DNA from: Salinibacterium sp.
GTDB lineage: Bacteria; Actinomycetota; Actinomycetes; Actinomycetales; Microbacteriaceae
Length of the DNA: 8,677 nucleotides
NCBI GenBank assembly: GCA_025352485.1
Contig: JANXTJ010000072.1
Span: forward strand, 1 to 8,677
Direction: 5' to 3'
Under the pieces are notes generated by a model, which was not told the DNA's origin, ran no database searches, and saw only the letters and a list, made by a program, of their open reading frames with translations. Both the position numbers and the translations under genes were made by a program. Below, in pieces: positions 1 to 6,567 of this stretch (its first letter is position 1; each line of letters opens with the position of its first letter).

Positions 1-29
1 GGCGGCGGGGAGCAACGCTTCCCGCCGCC
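1..29. terminator. GC-rich hairpin downstream of the sugar-binding protein gene
   Basis: A perfect 9-bp inverted repeat (GGCGGCGGG at 1-9, CCCGCCGCC at 21-29) is extended inward by three more pairs (11-13 with 17-19) after one mismatch, leaving a 3-nt loop. It starts 26 bases after the stop of the upstream minus-strand gene. On the plus strand it is followed within about 8 bases by TTTT (37-40). On the minus strand the bases after the stem lie outside the window, so a T-tract cannot be checked. It could be a terminator, a bidirectional terminator, or an intercistronic stabilising hairpin between the binding protein and a following transporter ATPase gene. The stem is seen directly; its role is inferred. 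Confidence 0.55.
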
Positions 30-55
30 GACCGAATTTTCATACTGGGCCGCAC

Positions 56-1168
56 TTAGCCGATCTGGGCCTGAGTGTAGTAGCCACCATCGACGAGGAC
101 AGCCTTGATGTTGTCCTTCGTGACGATGACCGGCTGCAGCAGGAACGCCGGAACGACCTTGACCTTGTTGTTGTAGGTCGTGGTGTCGTTCGTCTTGGGG
201 GTCTTGCCGCTGAGCAGGTCAACAGCCATCGACACGGCCACCTTCGCGAGCTCGCGGGTGTCCTTGTAGATGGTCGAGTACTGCTCGCCGGAGTTGATCG
301 CCTTGACGGAGTCGATTTCGGCATCCTGGCCGGTGATGATCGGGAAGCCAGCGCCCTTGGCGTAACCTCCCGAGGTCAGTGCCGAGATGATTCCGCGGCT
401 GAGGCCGTCGTACGGGGACAGCACGCCGTTGACCTTCGAGCCATCTGAGTAGCTCTTGGTCAGGATGTTCTCCATGCGGGCCTGCGCAACGGCGCCATCC
501 CAGCGAAGGGTCGCGACGGTGCTGAAGTCGGTCTGGCCCGACTTCACGACGAGAACCTTCTTGTCGATGTACGGCTGAAGGACGCTCATCGCACCCTTGA
601 AGAAGAAGCCGGCGTTGTTGTCGTCAGAGCTTCCGGCGACCAGCTCGATGTTGAGCGGGCCCGTCACGCCGAGGTCTTTGCCATCCGCGCCGACGACCTT
701 GAGGCCGGTCAGCAGCGATGTTGCCTGCTGTACACCCACCTTGAAGTTGTCGAAAGTGGCGTAGTAGTCGACGTTCTTGGTTCCGTTGATGAGACGGTCA
801 TAGGCGATCACCTTGATCTTCGCGTCGGCAGCTTCCTGCAGCACGTTGGTGAGGGTGGTGCCGTCGATCGACGCGATGATCAGGGCCTTTGCGCCCTTGG
901 TGATCATGTTCTCGATCTGGGAGACCTGGGTGGGGATGTCATCCTGGGCGTACTCGAGGTCGACGGTGAATCCGGCGGCTTCGAGCTGCTTCTTGATGTT
1001 GTCGCCGTCGCCGATCCAACGCTGTGACGACTTCGTCGGCATGGCAACGCCGATGAGGCCGGTGGCTGCCGGGGCGTTCGAGCTGCTACCGGAGGCCGGG
1101 GCGCAGGCGGCGAGGCCGACGACGATGGCTGCGGCGGAGACGAGCGCGAGTGCTGTTCTCTTCTTCAC
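56..1168 (-). CDS. chvE: ChvE-family multiple-monosaccharide ABC transporter substrate-binding lipoprotein
   Basis: Extracytoplasmic binding protein that captures aldoses such as arabinose, xylose or galactose and passes them to an ABC permease. The chosen GTG start at 1168 gives 370 residues. A TTG five codons upstream is possible but lies on the ribosome binding site. Residues 1-22 form a lipoprotein signal: KKR, a hydrophobic core, then the lipobox LAAC with Cys22 as lipidation site. A Ser/Ala-rich linker follows, then a periplasmic-binding-protein fold of the ribose/ChvE type, with WIGDGDN (51-57), IAYDRLI (121-127), DYYATFDNF (134-142) and TGQDAE (279-284), segments I associate with ChvE proteins. 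It sits 112 bases after araA, so it is probably the last visible gene of the arabinose operon. Arabinose as ligand is inferred from context. No ATPase or permease gene is visible; they would lie left of the window. Confidence 0.93.
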   Translation of the reverse strand: MKKRTALALVSAAAIVVGLAACAPASGSSSNAPAATGLIGVAMPTKSSQRWIGDGDNIKKQLEAAGFTVDLEYAQDDIPTQVSQIENMITKGAKALIIASIDGTTLTNVLQEAADAKIKVIAYDRLINGTKNVDYYATFDNFKVGVQQATSLLTGLKVVGADGKDLGVTGPLNIELVAGSSDDNNAGFFFKGAMSVLQPYIDKKVLVVKSGQTDFSTVATLRWDGAVAQARMENILTKSYSDGSKVNGVLSPYDGLSRGIISALTSGGYAKGAGFPIITGQDAEIDSVKAINSGEQYSTIYKDTRELAKVAVSMAVDLLSGKTPKTNDTTTYNNKVKVVPAFLLQPVIVTKDNIKAVLVDGGYYTQAQIG

Positions 1169-1174
1169 TGTATT

Positions 1175-1180
1175 TCCTTT
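1175..1180 (-). promoter_or_regulatory. Ribosome binding site deciding the chvE start
   Basis: AAAGGA on the minus strand lies 6 bases before the GTG at 1168. It is a good match to the Shine-Dalgarno consensus and favours the GTG start over the in-frame TTG at 1183, which is immediately upstream of this motif. The rest of the 112-base gap between araA and this gene (1169-1280) shows no convincing promoter, terminator or copy of the operator seen at 5340-5388. Confidence 0.7.
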
Positions 1181-1280
1181 CAATAATGGACGCTGTGGGT
1201 GGTGGTGCTGTGTCCGGCTTCGTCCATGAAAGTCGGGCCCTGACCGAAACCCTTATGGGATCCCGGCAAGCTTCTTTTAG

Positions 1281-2798
1281 TTACATTCCCTGCGCCAGTC
1301 GGTAGTACGCCGCGTTCCAGCGCACTTCTTTTTGAAATTCCCGCAGGGTCGTTGTCTCATCGATGACGAGAAGTTCCGTTCCGGCCATTTCGGCAAAGTC
1401 GCGGAACACGTCGATGCCCACTGCGGTCGTCATGACCGTGTGATGGGCGGCTCCCGCCGTCAGCCATGCTGCCGCAGAGGTCGCGAGGTCGGGCGCCGGT
1501 TTCCACAGCGCCATGCCGATCGGTAGCCGCGGCATCGGAGCGTCGAGCGGCACGTTCTCGACGACATTGGCGACCAGTCGGAACCGGTCACGCATATCGC
1601 TCATTGCCACGACGACGGCGGGGCCGGGGTCGGCCGTGAAGACCAACCGCACCGGGTCTTCCTTGCCGCCGATGCCGAGCGGGTGGATCTCCAGGCTCGG
1701 CTTCGCGGTGGAGAGTGACGGGCTCACCTCGAGCATGTGCGCGCCCAGAATCTTTTCCTCGCCGGGCGTGAGGTGGTAGGTGTAGTCCTCCATCAGCGAC
1801 GCGCCGCCGGGAAGGCCCGCGCCCATCACGTTGGCGACGCGCACCAGAATGGCCGTCTTCCAGTCGCCCTCTGCACCGAAACCATAGCCGTCGGCCATCA
1901 GGCGTTGTACCGCGAGCCCCGGCAGCTGCCGCAGCGCACCCAGGTCTTCGAAACTCGTGGTGAAGGCGGAGAATCCGCCAGCTTCGAGGAACGAGCGCAG
2001 CCCCAGCTCGATTGCCGCACCGTAACGCAGCGAGTCGTGGCGGGCGCCATCTTTGAGTAGCTCAGGCACGACGCTGTAGGTCGCGGCGTACTCGTCGACG
2101 AGGGTGTCGATGTCGTCGGCGGATGCCGCATGCACGGCCTCCGCCAGATCGTTGACTCCCCACGTGTTGACCTGTACCCCGAAACGCAGTTCCGCCTCAG
2201 TTTTGTCCCCCTCGGTGACCGCAACGTAGCGCATGTTGTCACCGAAGCGAGCAAGCTTCAGGTTGCGGCTGGCCGACCAGCCGGCCGCCGCCCTTGCCCA
2301 GGTCGCGACGCTCGCGACGACGACCGGGTTGGAGACGTGCCCGACCACGGTCTTGCGGGCAATTCCGAGGCGAGTCTGGATGTACCCGAACTCGCGGTCG
2401 CCGTGCGCGGCCTGGTTCAGGTTCATGAAGTCGAAGTCGATCTCGCCCCAGGGCAGTTCGACGTTAGCCTGCGTGTGCAGGTGCAGCAGCGGCTTGCGCA
2501 GGGCATCGAGGCCGGCGATCCACATCTTGGCGGGGCTGAAGGTGTGCATCCAGGCGATGACGCCGATGACGTTGTCTGCGGCGTTCACCTCAAGGGCAAG
2601 GCGGCGGATCGCGTCCGAGCTCTTGAGCACGGGCTTCCACACGATGGTGACCGGGATGTCGCTGGCGCCGCCGAGGGCACGCGCGACTTCCTGGCTCTGC
2701 TCGGCGACCTGCTTCAGGGTCTCCTCGCCGTAGAGGTCCTGGCTTCCGGTGAGGAACCAGACCTCGTAGCTCTTCAGGTCGGGGATGATGCTGGTCAC
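1281..2798 (-). CDS. araA: L-arabinose isomerase
   Basis: Cytoplasmic enzyme converting L-arabinose to L-ribulose, the first step of the isomerase route. The protein has 505 residues, close to the roughly 500 usual for the family. Recognised segments include YEVWFLTGSQDLYG (11-24), WMHTFSPAKMWI (83-94), FMNLNQAAHGDREFG (124-138), RFGDNMR (184-190), GYGFGAEGDWKTA (304-316), MEDYTYH (336-342), GAHMLE (352-357) and GAAHHTV (449-455). By alignment with the E. coli enzyme the Mn2+ ligands should be Glu310, Glu337, His354 and His453; all are present. The GTG start at 2798 has AAGGA seven bases upstream and overlaps the stop of the kinase gene by 4 bp (GTGA), so translation is probably coupled. Nothing suggests damage. 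Confidence 0.98.
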   Translation of the reverse strand: MTSIIPDLKSYEVWFLTGSQDLYGEETLKQVAEQSQEVARALGGASDIPVTIVWKPVLKSSDAIRRLALEVNAADNVIGVIAWMHTFSPAKMWIAGLDALRKPLLHLHTQANVELPWGEIDFDFMNLNQAAHGDREFGYIQTRLGIARKTVVGHVSNPVVVASVATWARAAAGWSASRNLKLARFGDNMRYVAVTEGDKTEAELRFGVQVNTWGVNDLAEAVHAASADDIDTLVDEYAATYSVVPELLKDGARHDSLRYGAAIELGLRSFLEAGGFSAFTTSFEDLGALRQLPGLAVQRLMADGYGFGAEGDWKTAILVRVANVMGAGLPGGASLMEDYTYHLTPGEEKILGAHMLEVSPSLSTAKPSLEIHPLGIGGKEDPVRLVFTADPGPAVVVAMSDMRDRFRLVANVVENVPLDAPMPRLPIGMALWKPAPDLATSAAAWLTAGAAHHTVMTTAVGIDVFRDFAEMAGTELLVIDETTTLREFQKEVRWNAAYYRLAQGM

Positions 2799-4396
2799 GA
2801 GAGTGTCCTTGCGGTGAGGGAGTGGGCGGCGGCACGTTCGATGGTGAGGCCCGCGCGGTAATCGACCAGGTATGAAGCGAAACCCGCGACGTCGACGGGG
2901 TCAGGCTCAACGGTGGTGACGGCCGCCCCGCGGAAGACGCGCTCCTGCAGGAAGTCACTGAACGACGGCTTCGAGGGCGACGAAGCGTAGGAGGCGAGCA
3001 CGGCCATCCCCCACGCGCCGCCCTCCGATGCGGTCTCCGCTACGGAGACCGAGGTGGCTAGGGCTGCTGCAAGAAAACGCTGAGCGACGTGCGCGGTGCG
3101 GAACACCCCGCCATGGGCGAACATGCGATCGAGCTCGACGCCCTCGCTCTCGAGGAGCGCCATGCCGAGGGTCAGAGTCGCGAAAACGCCGTAGAGCTGG
3201 GCGCGCATGAAGTTGGCCAGGGTGAAGCTGCTGTCGTTGGCACGCACGACAAGGGGGCGGCCATCGTCGAGGCCGGCGATCGGCTCACCGGCGAGCTGGT
3301 TGTACGCGAGTATTCCGCCCGCATCCGGCTCGCCGTCCAGCGCCTCGCGGAACAGGGCGGAGTAGACCGCCGCCTGGTCGAGGTGGACGCCGGCCGCCTG
3401 CGCGAACCTGTCGAAGATCGCGACCCAGGCGGCAAGCTCGCTCGCGCCGTTGTTGCAGTGCACCATCGCGACCGGATCGCCGCTGGGCGTCGTCACAACG
3501 TCAAGCTCGGGGTGGGCGCCACGCAGGGGGTGCTCGAGCACAACCATCGCGAAGATGCTCGTGCCGGCGCTGACGTTGCCGGCGCGCGGCGCGATGGAGT
3601 TGGTGGCGACCATGCCGGTGCCGGCATCTCCTTCGGGCGGACAGAGCGGGATGCCCGCGCCCAACAACCCGCTGGGGTCGAGCAGCGCTGCGCCCTCGGC
3701 GGTCAGCGCACCAGCTGCATCACCGGCCACAAGGATCCGCGGCAGCAGCCCGGCGATGCGCAGCGCCGGGGCCGTGCCTGCTGCAAGTTCGTCAAACCGC
3801 TCGAGCATGCGCGCGTCGTAGTCACGAGTGTCGTCGGCGATCGGGAACATGCCGGAGGCGTCGCCGATGCCCAGCACGCGCTCCCCGGTCAGTCTCCAGT
3901 GCACGTAACCGGCCAGGGTGGTGAGGAACCGCTCATCGGCGACATGCTCCTCGCCGTCGAGCACCGCCTGGTAGAGGTGCGCCACCGACCAGCGCATCGG
4001 GATGTTGACACCGAACTCAGCGGACAGCTCGGTGGCTGCCGGACCTGTCGAAGTGTTGCGCCAGGTGCGAAACGGCACGACGAGGTTGTCGGCGTCGTCG
4101 AGGGCAAGGTAGCCGTGCATCATCGCGGATATGCCGATCGCGCCGAAGGTGTCGGGGCGCACGTCGTGGCGCGCCTGGGCGTCGGCGGCGAGCGCGGAGT
4201 ATGCCGCCTGCAGGCCGGCCCAGACGTCGTCGATCGAATAGGTCCACCGGCCGTCGACGAGCTGGTTCTCCCATTCGAACTCACCGACGGCGAGCACGAC
4301 GGAGGGGTCTTCGGCCACGAGGCATGCCTTGATGCGCGTGGACCCAAACTCGATCCCGAGCGACGTCCGCCCGGCGCGGATGGCTTCGGCGCTCAC
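2795..4396 (-). CDS. FGGY-family carbohydrate kinase, probable L-ribulokinase (AraK-like subtype)
   Basis: Sugar kinase of 533 residues with the two actin-like FGGY domains. Seen motifs are GIEFGSTR (14-21, phosphate loop 1), GISAMMHGYLALD (88-100), TWRN (111-114), the probable catalytic Asp257 in EGDAGTGM, NVSAGTSIF (274-282, phosphate loop 2), AHGGVF (427-432) and SEGGAWGMAV (457-466) near the nucleotide. It lacks the DxGTxSGR phosphate loop that I associate with classical AraB. It belongs to a subtype often annotated as xylulokinase or generic FGGY kinase. A ribulokinase distinct from AraB, named AraK, is known from Clostridium acetobutylicum. Position between araD and araA, with GTGA overlaps on both sides, argues that it phosphorylates L-ribulose here. 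FGGY kinase membership is near certain; the substrate is inferred. The GTG start has AGGGAG seven bases upstream. Confidence 0.88.
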   Translation of the reverse strand: MSAEAIRAGRTSLGIEFGSTRIKACLVAEDPSVVLAVGEFEWENQLVDGRWTYSIDDVWAGLQAAYSALAADAQARHDVRPDTFGAIGISAMMHGYLALDDADNLVVPFRTWRNTSTGPAATELSAEFGVNIPMRWSVAHLYQAVLDGEEHVADERFLTTLAGYVHWRLTGERVLGIGDASGMFPIADDTRDYDARMLERFDELAAGTAPALRIAGLLPRILVAGDAAGALTAEGAALLDPSGLLGAGIPLCPPEGDAGTGMVATNSIAPRAGNVSAGTSIFAMVVLEHPLRGAHPELDVVTTPSGDPVAMVHCNNGASELAAWVAIFDRFAQAAGVHLDQAAVYSALFREALDGEPDAGGILAYNQLAGEPIAGLDDGRPLVVRANDSSFTLANFMRAQLYGVFATLTLGMALLESEGVELDRMFAHGGVFRTAHVAQRFLAAALATSVSVAETASEGGAWGMAVLASYASSPSKPSFSDFLQERVFRGAAVTTVEPDPVDVAGFASYLVDYRAGLTIERAAAHSLTARTLS

Positions 4397-5139
4397 TGGC
4401 CAGCTCCCTGCGACGGCCGGCTGGTTGCACTGGCTGCCGGTGCAGCCTTCGGCTGTCCGTAGACATTTTGGTAGCGGGCGAACAGGGCGTCGATGGCGTC
4501 CTGCGGGATCGGGATGAGCGGGCCACCCTCGCGGGCGATGTGCACGGTGCGCGCGACATCCTCGACCATGACAGCAGCCTTGACCGCGTCACGGGCGTCG
4601 GTGCCGATGGTGAACGGGCCGTGGTTCTGCATCAGCACAGCGCGCGAGCGGTGACCGGTGAGGGTTGCCACGATGCCACGACCGATCGAGTCGTCGCCGA
4701 TGATCGCGAACGGGCCGACCGGGATCGGTCCGCCGAACTCATCTGCCATCGCGGTGATGACGCAGGGAATCTCTTCGCCGCGCGCGGCCCACGCCGTCGC
4801 GTAAGCGGAGTGGGTGTGCACGACACCGCCGACCTCTGGCATGTTGCGGTAGACGTAGGCGTGCGCGGCGGTGTCGCTCGACGGGGAACGCTCCCAGCCC
4901 GGAGTGTTCGGGATGACGTTGCCGTCGAGATCGCACAGGATCTGGTTCTCCGGCGAGAGGTCGTCGTATGAGACGCCGGAGGGCTTGATGACGAACAGGT
5001 CGGCGCCGGGAACCCGGGCGGAGACGTTGCCACCTGTCCACACCACAAGCGCGTATCGGGTGAGCTCGGAGTGCAGTGCGGCGATCTCGTCGCGCACGCG
5101 GGCAATGGCGACCTGCACTTCGGGAGAGAAGTCGCTCAT
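4393..5139 (-). CDS. araD: L-ribulose-5-phosphate 4-epimerase
   Basis: Class II aldolase-fold, zinc-dependent cytoplasmic enzyme turning L-ribulose-5-phosphate into D-xylulose-5-phosphate. It has 248 residues, slightly longer than the E. coli enzyme (about 231). Motifs are TGGNVSAR (35-42), KPSGVSYDD (52-60), SSDT (87-90, with Asp89), VVHTHS (106-111, zinc ligands His108 and His110), QNHGPF (171-176, His173) and VYGQ (226-229, whose Tyr227 corresponds to the conserved catalytic tyrosine). All expected active-site residues are present. After VYGQ a tail of about 19 residues, rich in Ala, Ser and Pro, is extra and probably disordered. The ATG overlaps the stop of a small upstream frame (ATGA). 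GGTGA, complementary to the UCACC part of the 16S 3' end, lies 4 bases before the start. Confidence 0.97.
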   Translation of the reverse strand: MSDFSPEVQVAIARVRDEIAALHSELTRYALVVWTGGNVSARVPGADLFVIKPSGVSYDDLSPENQILCDLDGNVIPNTPGWERSPSSDTAAHAYVYRNMPEVGGVVHTHSAYATAWAARGEEIPCVITAMADEFGGPIPVGPFAIIGDDSIGRGIVATLTGHRSRAVLMQNHGPFTIGTDARDAVKAAVMVEDVARTVHIAREGGPLIPIPQDAIDALFARYQNVYGQPKAAPAASATSRPSQGAGQ

Positions 5140-5261
5140 GAGTTCACCGCAGTGGGGTAGTCGTGGGTGGCCGAGCGGAGACCAGCGTCATTAGCCACGC
5201 GACCCGAGAGGGTGCAACGGTCGATGCCGACAACATACTCGTCGCGCGGGGATGAACTCAC
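5136..5261 (-). pseudogene. araB: Remnant of classical ribulokinase araB (N-terminal fragment), coupled to araD
   Basis: A 41-codon frame starting at GTG 5261, missed by ordinary length cut-offs. The product contains YVVGID (residues 9-14), TLSGR (17-21), VANDAGLRSA (22-31) and HDYPTAV (33-39) and then stops. Actinobacterial AraB proteins, as I remember them, begin with a similar series: VVGxDxGTLSGR, a short strand, then V(A/S)DGAELGSAVHxYPHAV. The match is collinear apart from roughly five missing residues after TLSGR. The phosphate-loop residues FG or YG are replaced by Arg-Cys (15-16), and the remaining 500-odd residues of the kinase are absent, so no kinase activity is possible. GGAG (5267-5270) sits five bases before the GTG, and the stop overlaps the araD ATG. 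It may still be translated as a leader that feeds ribosomes to araD. Homology is judged by eye. Confidence 0.7.
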
Positions 5262-5266
5262 TGTGA

Positions 5267-5270
5267 CTCC
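5267..5270 (-). promoter_or_regulatory. Ribosome binding site of the araB remnant
   Basis: GGAG on the minus strand, five bases before the GTG at 5261. It is the only good Shine-Dalgarno motif found between the promoter and araD. It supports the view that the short frame is translated and that araD is at least partly coupled to it. Confidence 0.5.
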
Positions 5271-5329
5271 GTTGTCTGTGGTGCCGCCGACCGTACTGCC
5301 GACCGTGCTGCTGTGCTGGAGGTATCGCC

Positions 5330-5352
5330 GTGAACGTGATGTGACCGTTCAC
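5330..5352. repeat. 7-bp inverted repeat overlapping the operator
   Basis: GTGAACG (5330-5336) and CGTTCAC (5346-5352) are exact inverted copies separated by nine bases. The right arm is shared with the operator at 5340-5353, so two dyads overlap here. In the leader RNA this could form a small hairpin about 80 bases before the first start codon; alternatively the left arm is a second half-site for the regulator. Confidence 0.45.
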
Positions 5353-5353
5353 A
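5340..5353 (+). promoter_or_regulatory. Operator 1 of the arabinose operon (LacI-type)
   Basis: TGTGACCGTTCACA is a 14-bp imperfect palindrome (12 of 14 positions symmetric) with the central CG typical of LacI-family operators. It lies just downstream of the predicted -10 element, roughly +7 to +20 relative to a start near 5360, where bound repressor would block initiation or elongation. A 13/14 identical copy lies in front of the regulator gene. Confidence 0.7.
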
Positions 5354-5365
5354 AAGCGTGGGGCC

Positions 5366-5396
5366 ATGTTACCGGCGAAACGGTCACATTTGTCAA
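5366..5396 (-). promoter_or_regulatory. Predicted promoter of the araD operon
   Basis: On the minus strand a consensus -35 TTGACA (5391-5396) is followed after 19 bp by TAACAT (5366-5371), a 4/6 match to the -10 consensus. The spacing is longer than the ideal 17 bp, so the -10 assignment is less sure than the -35. The promoter lies between the regulator stop and the small araB remnant, giving a leader of about 100 bases. Both operator-like sites touch it: one in the spacer, one just downstream. Confidence 0.6.
5375..5388 (-). promoter_or_regulatory. Operator 2 of the arabinose operon (LacI-type half-conserved site)
   Basis: TGTGACCGTTTCGC on the minus strand. Its first ten bases are identical to operator 1, but the second half-site is not conserved. 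It occupies the -35/-10 spacer of the predicted promoter, with its centre 35 bp from operator 1 and in opposite orientation. It is probably a weaker, auxiliary site for the same repressor. Confidence 0.55.
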
Positions 5397-5431
5397 GGCG
5401 CAGAATGCCGTCGCGGATAACTATCGGATTA

Positions 5432-6445
5432 CTACCTCGTGACCGGGGCAGCGCTCGACTCACGGATGATCAGTTCGGGCAGGATCTGCCCGTGCTCGAC
5501 GGGAGTCTCGCCCCGAAGTTCCGCCAAGAGCAGGGAGATCGCCCGGCGCCCGATCTCCGGGAAATTCTGCCGCACGGTCGTGAGCGGCGGGAAGAAGTGT
5601 GCGGCCTCAGGGATGTCGTCGAAACCGACGACACTGATGTCGCCGGGAATGCTGAGCCCCACTTCGCGGCAGGCATGCATGAAGCCGAGCGCCATCTGGT
5701 CGTTACTGGCGAACACCGCGGTGAAGTCTCGGTAACGCAGCAGCTCGAGCCCCGCGTAGTACCCGAAGTGCGCGCTCCAGTCGCCGAGGATCGGGGCCCT
5801 GGTGCGCAGGTCGGCCAGGGCGACCTCCTCGAGGAAGCCCTGCATCCTCGCCTCCGCCTCGATCCAGTCCTGCGGGCCAGAGATGTGCATGATCTCGGTG
5901 TGGCCAAGATCAATGAGGTGCCGGGTTGCGAGCCGCGCGCCGGCCGTCTGGTCGACGGACATGCTGTGCACACCGAGGTCGGTGGTCTGCAGCGTGACGA
6001 AGGGGACGGTGATCGACAACTCGCTCAGCACCTCGAAGACCCGCACCTGTGGGGCGATCACGACGAGCGCTTCGATCGACTGGCTCAGCAGGTAGTCAAC
6101 CCCGCTCTTGATCGCGCTGTAGTCGCCCGAGGAGATGTTGGTAATGCTCAGCCGGTAGCCGGCCTCTTTCGCGGCCTGTTCGATGGCGGTGATACTCGTT
6201 GTTGGGCCGTAAAACGCCGTCTGCTGCGAGAGCACGCCGATCGTGCGCGACTTGCTCGTCACGAGTGCCCTAGCTGCCTGGTTGGGCCGGTAGCCGATCT
6301 CGTTGATGACATCGAGAACGCGCTGCTTCGTCGAGTCCTTGATGCTCGGGCTCTCGTTGAGTACGCGCGAGACCGTTTGGTACGACACCCCCGCGAGGCG
6401 CGCGACATCCCTGATGTTAGGGGCGCGAACCCGCTCTGGCTCCAT
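5432..6445 (-). CDS. LacI-family transcriptional regulator of arabinose genes (AraR-like)
   Basis: DNA-binding repressor of 337 residues from the ATG at 6445. An upstream in-frame ATG at 6505 would add 20 residues, but those bases encode an operator-like site and a possible -10 box, so the shorter form is preferred. Residues 10-30 form the LacI helix-turn-helix (IRDVARLAGV, then the recognition helix SYQTVSRVLN). The hinge region is about 51-66 (GYRPNQAARALVTSKS), including the Leu that typically inserts at a central CG. From residue 69 a periplasmic-binding-protein-like effector domain follows (TIGVLSQQ, HISGPQDW, VFASNDQMALG, SVVGFDDIPEA). It is encoded directly upstream of the arabinose operon, which favours L-arabinose or a pathway intermediate as inducer. 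Its ribosome binding site is weak (GGA, nine bases upstream). The specific regulon is inferred from context and operator repeats. Confidence 0.92.
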   Translation of the reverse strand: MEPERVRAPNIRDVARLAGVSYQTVSRVLNESPSIKDSTKQRVLDVINEIGYRPNQAARALVTSKSRTIGVLSQQTAFYGPTTSITAIEQAAKEAGYRLSITNISSGDYSAIKSGVDYLLSQSIEALVVIAPQVRVFEVLSELSITVPFVTLQTTDLGVHSMSVDQTAGARLATRHLIDLGHTEIMHISGPQDWIEAEARMQGFLEEVALADLRTRAPILGDWSAHFGYYAGLELLRYRDFTAVFASNDQMALGFMHACREVGLSIPGDISVVGFDDIPEAAHFFPPLTTVRQNFPEIGRRAISLLLAELRGETPVEHGQILPELIIRESSAAPVTR

Positions 6446-6471
6446 GCGTGTCGATCCGGATTCATCGGCGA

Positions 6472-6485
6472 TGTGTACGGTCACA
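6472..6485 (-). promoter_or_regulatory. Operator in front of the LacI-family regulator gene
   Basis: TGTGACCGTACACA on the minus strand differs from operator 1 (5340-5353) at a single base. It lies 27 bases before the preferred ATG of the regulator and downstream of the possible -10 box, which suggests negative autoregulation. Its presence inside the longer reading frame is the main argument for the shorter start. Confidence 0.65.
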
Positions 6486-6503
6486 TTCCATACATCGATC
6501 ACC

Positions 6504-6509
6504 ATTATG
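6504..6509 (-). promoter_or_regulatory. Possible -10 box of the regulator promoter
   Basis: CATAAT on the minus strand matches 5/6 of TATAAT and lies just upstream of the operator at 6472-6485. No good -35 hexamer is present at 16-18 bp, so the assignment is tentative. The rest of 6510-6567 shows scattered GTGA/TCAC half-sites but nothing convincing. Confidence 0.4.
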
Positions 6510-6567
6510 CATCGTCAGCGGTGACCGACCCGTTTCACGAGTGTGACTCTCGCGCGGCGAACGCGGT

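Noticed and set aside
1241..1260. A TGACCG-containing segment between araA and chvE as a further operator
   Set aside because: Only six core bases match and there is no dyad symmetry, so it is not above chance.
1169..1280. A separate promoter for the ChvE-type gene
   Set aside because: Some AT-rich bases (CATTAT) are present just before the ribosome binding site, but no -35 partner is seen and the position is too close to the start codon.
3089..4462. A 457-codon open frame on the plus strand, antisense to the kinase gene
   Set aside because: It lies opposite a clearly conserved FGGY kinase, its product is rich in Arg, Gly, His and Ala with no recognisable motif, and such antisense frames are common in high-GC DNA.
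5191..5463. A 90-codon minus-strand frame upstream of araD
   Set aside because: It runs through the promoter and operators, overlaps the regulator's end, and is in a different frame from the AraB-like segment. No family resemblance.
6520..6553. GTGACCG, TTTCAC and GTGTGAC pieces upstream of the regulator promoter as extra operators
   Set aside because: They are isolated half-sites with wrong spacing and no central CG dyad; too weak to call.
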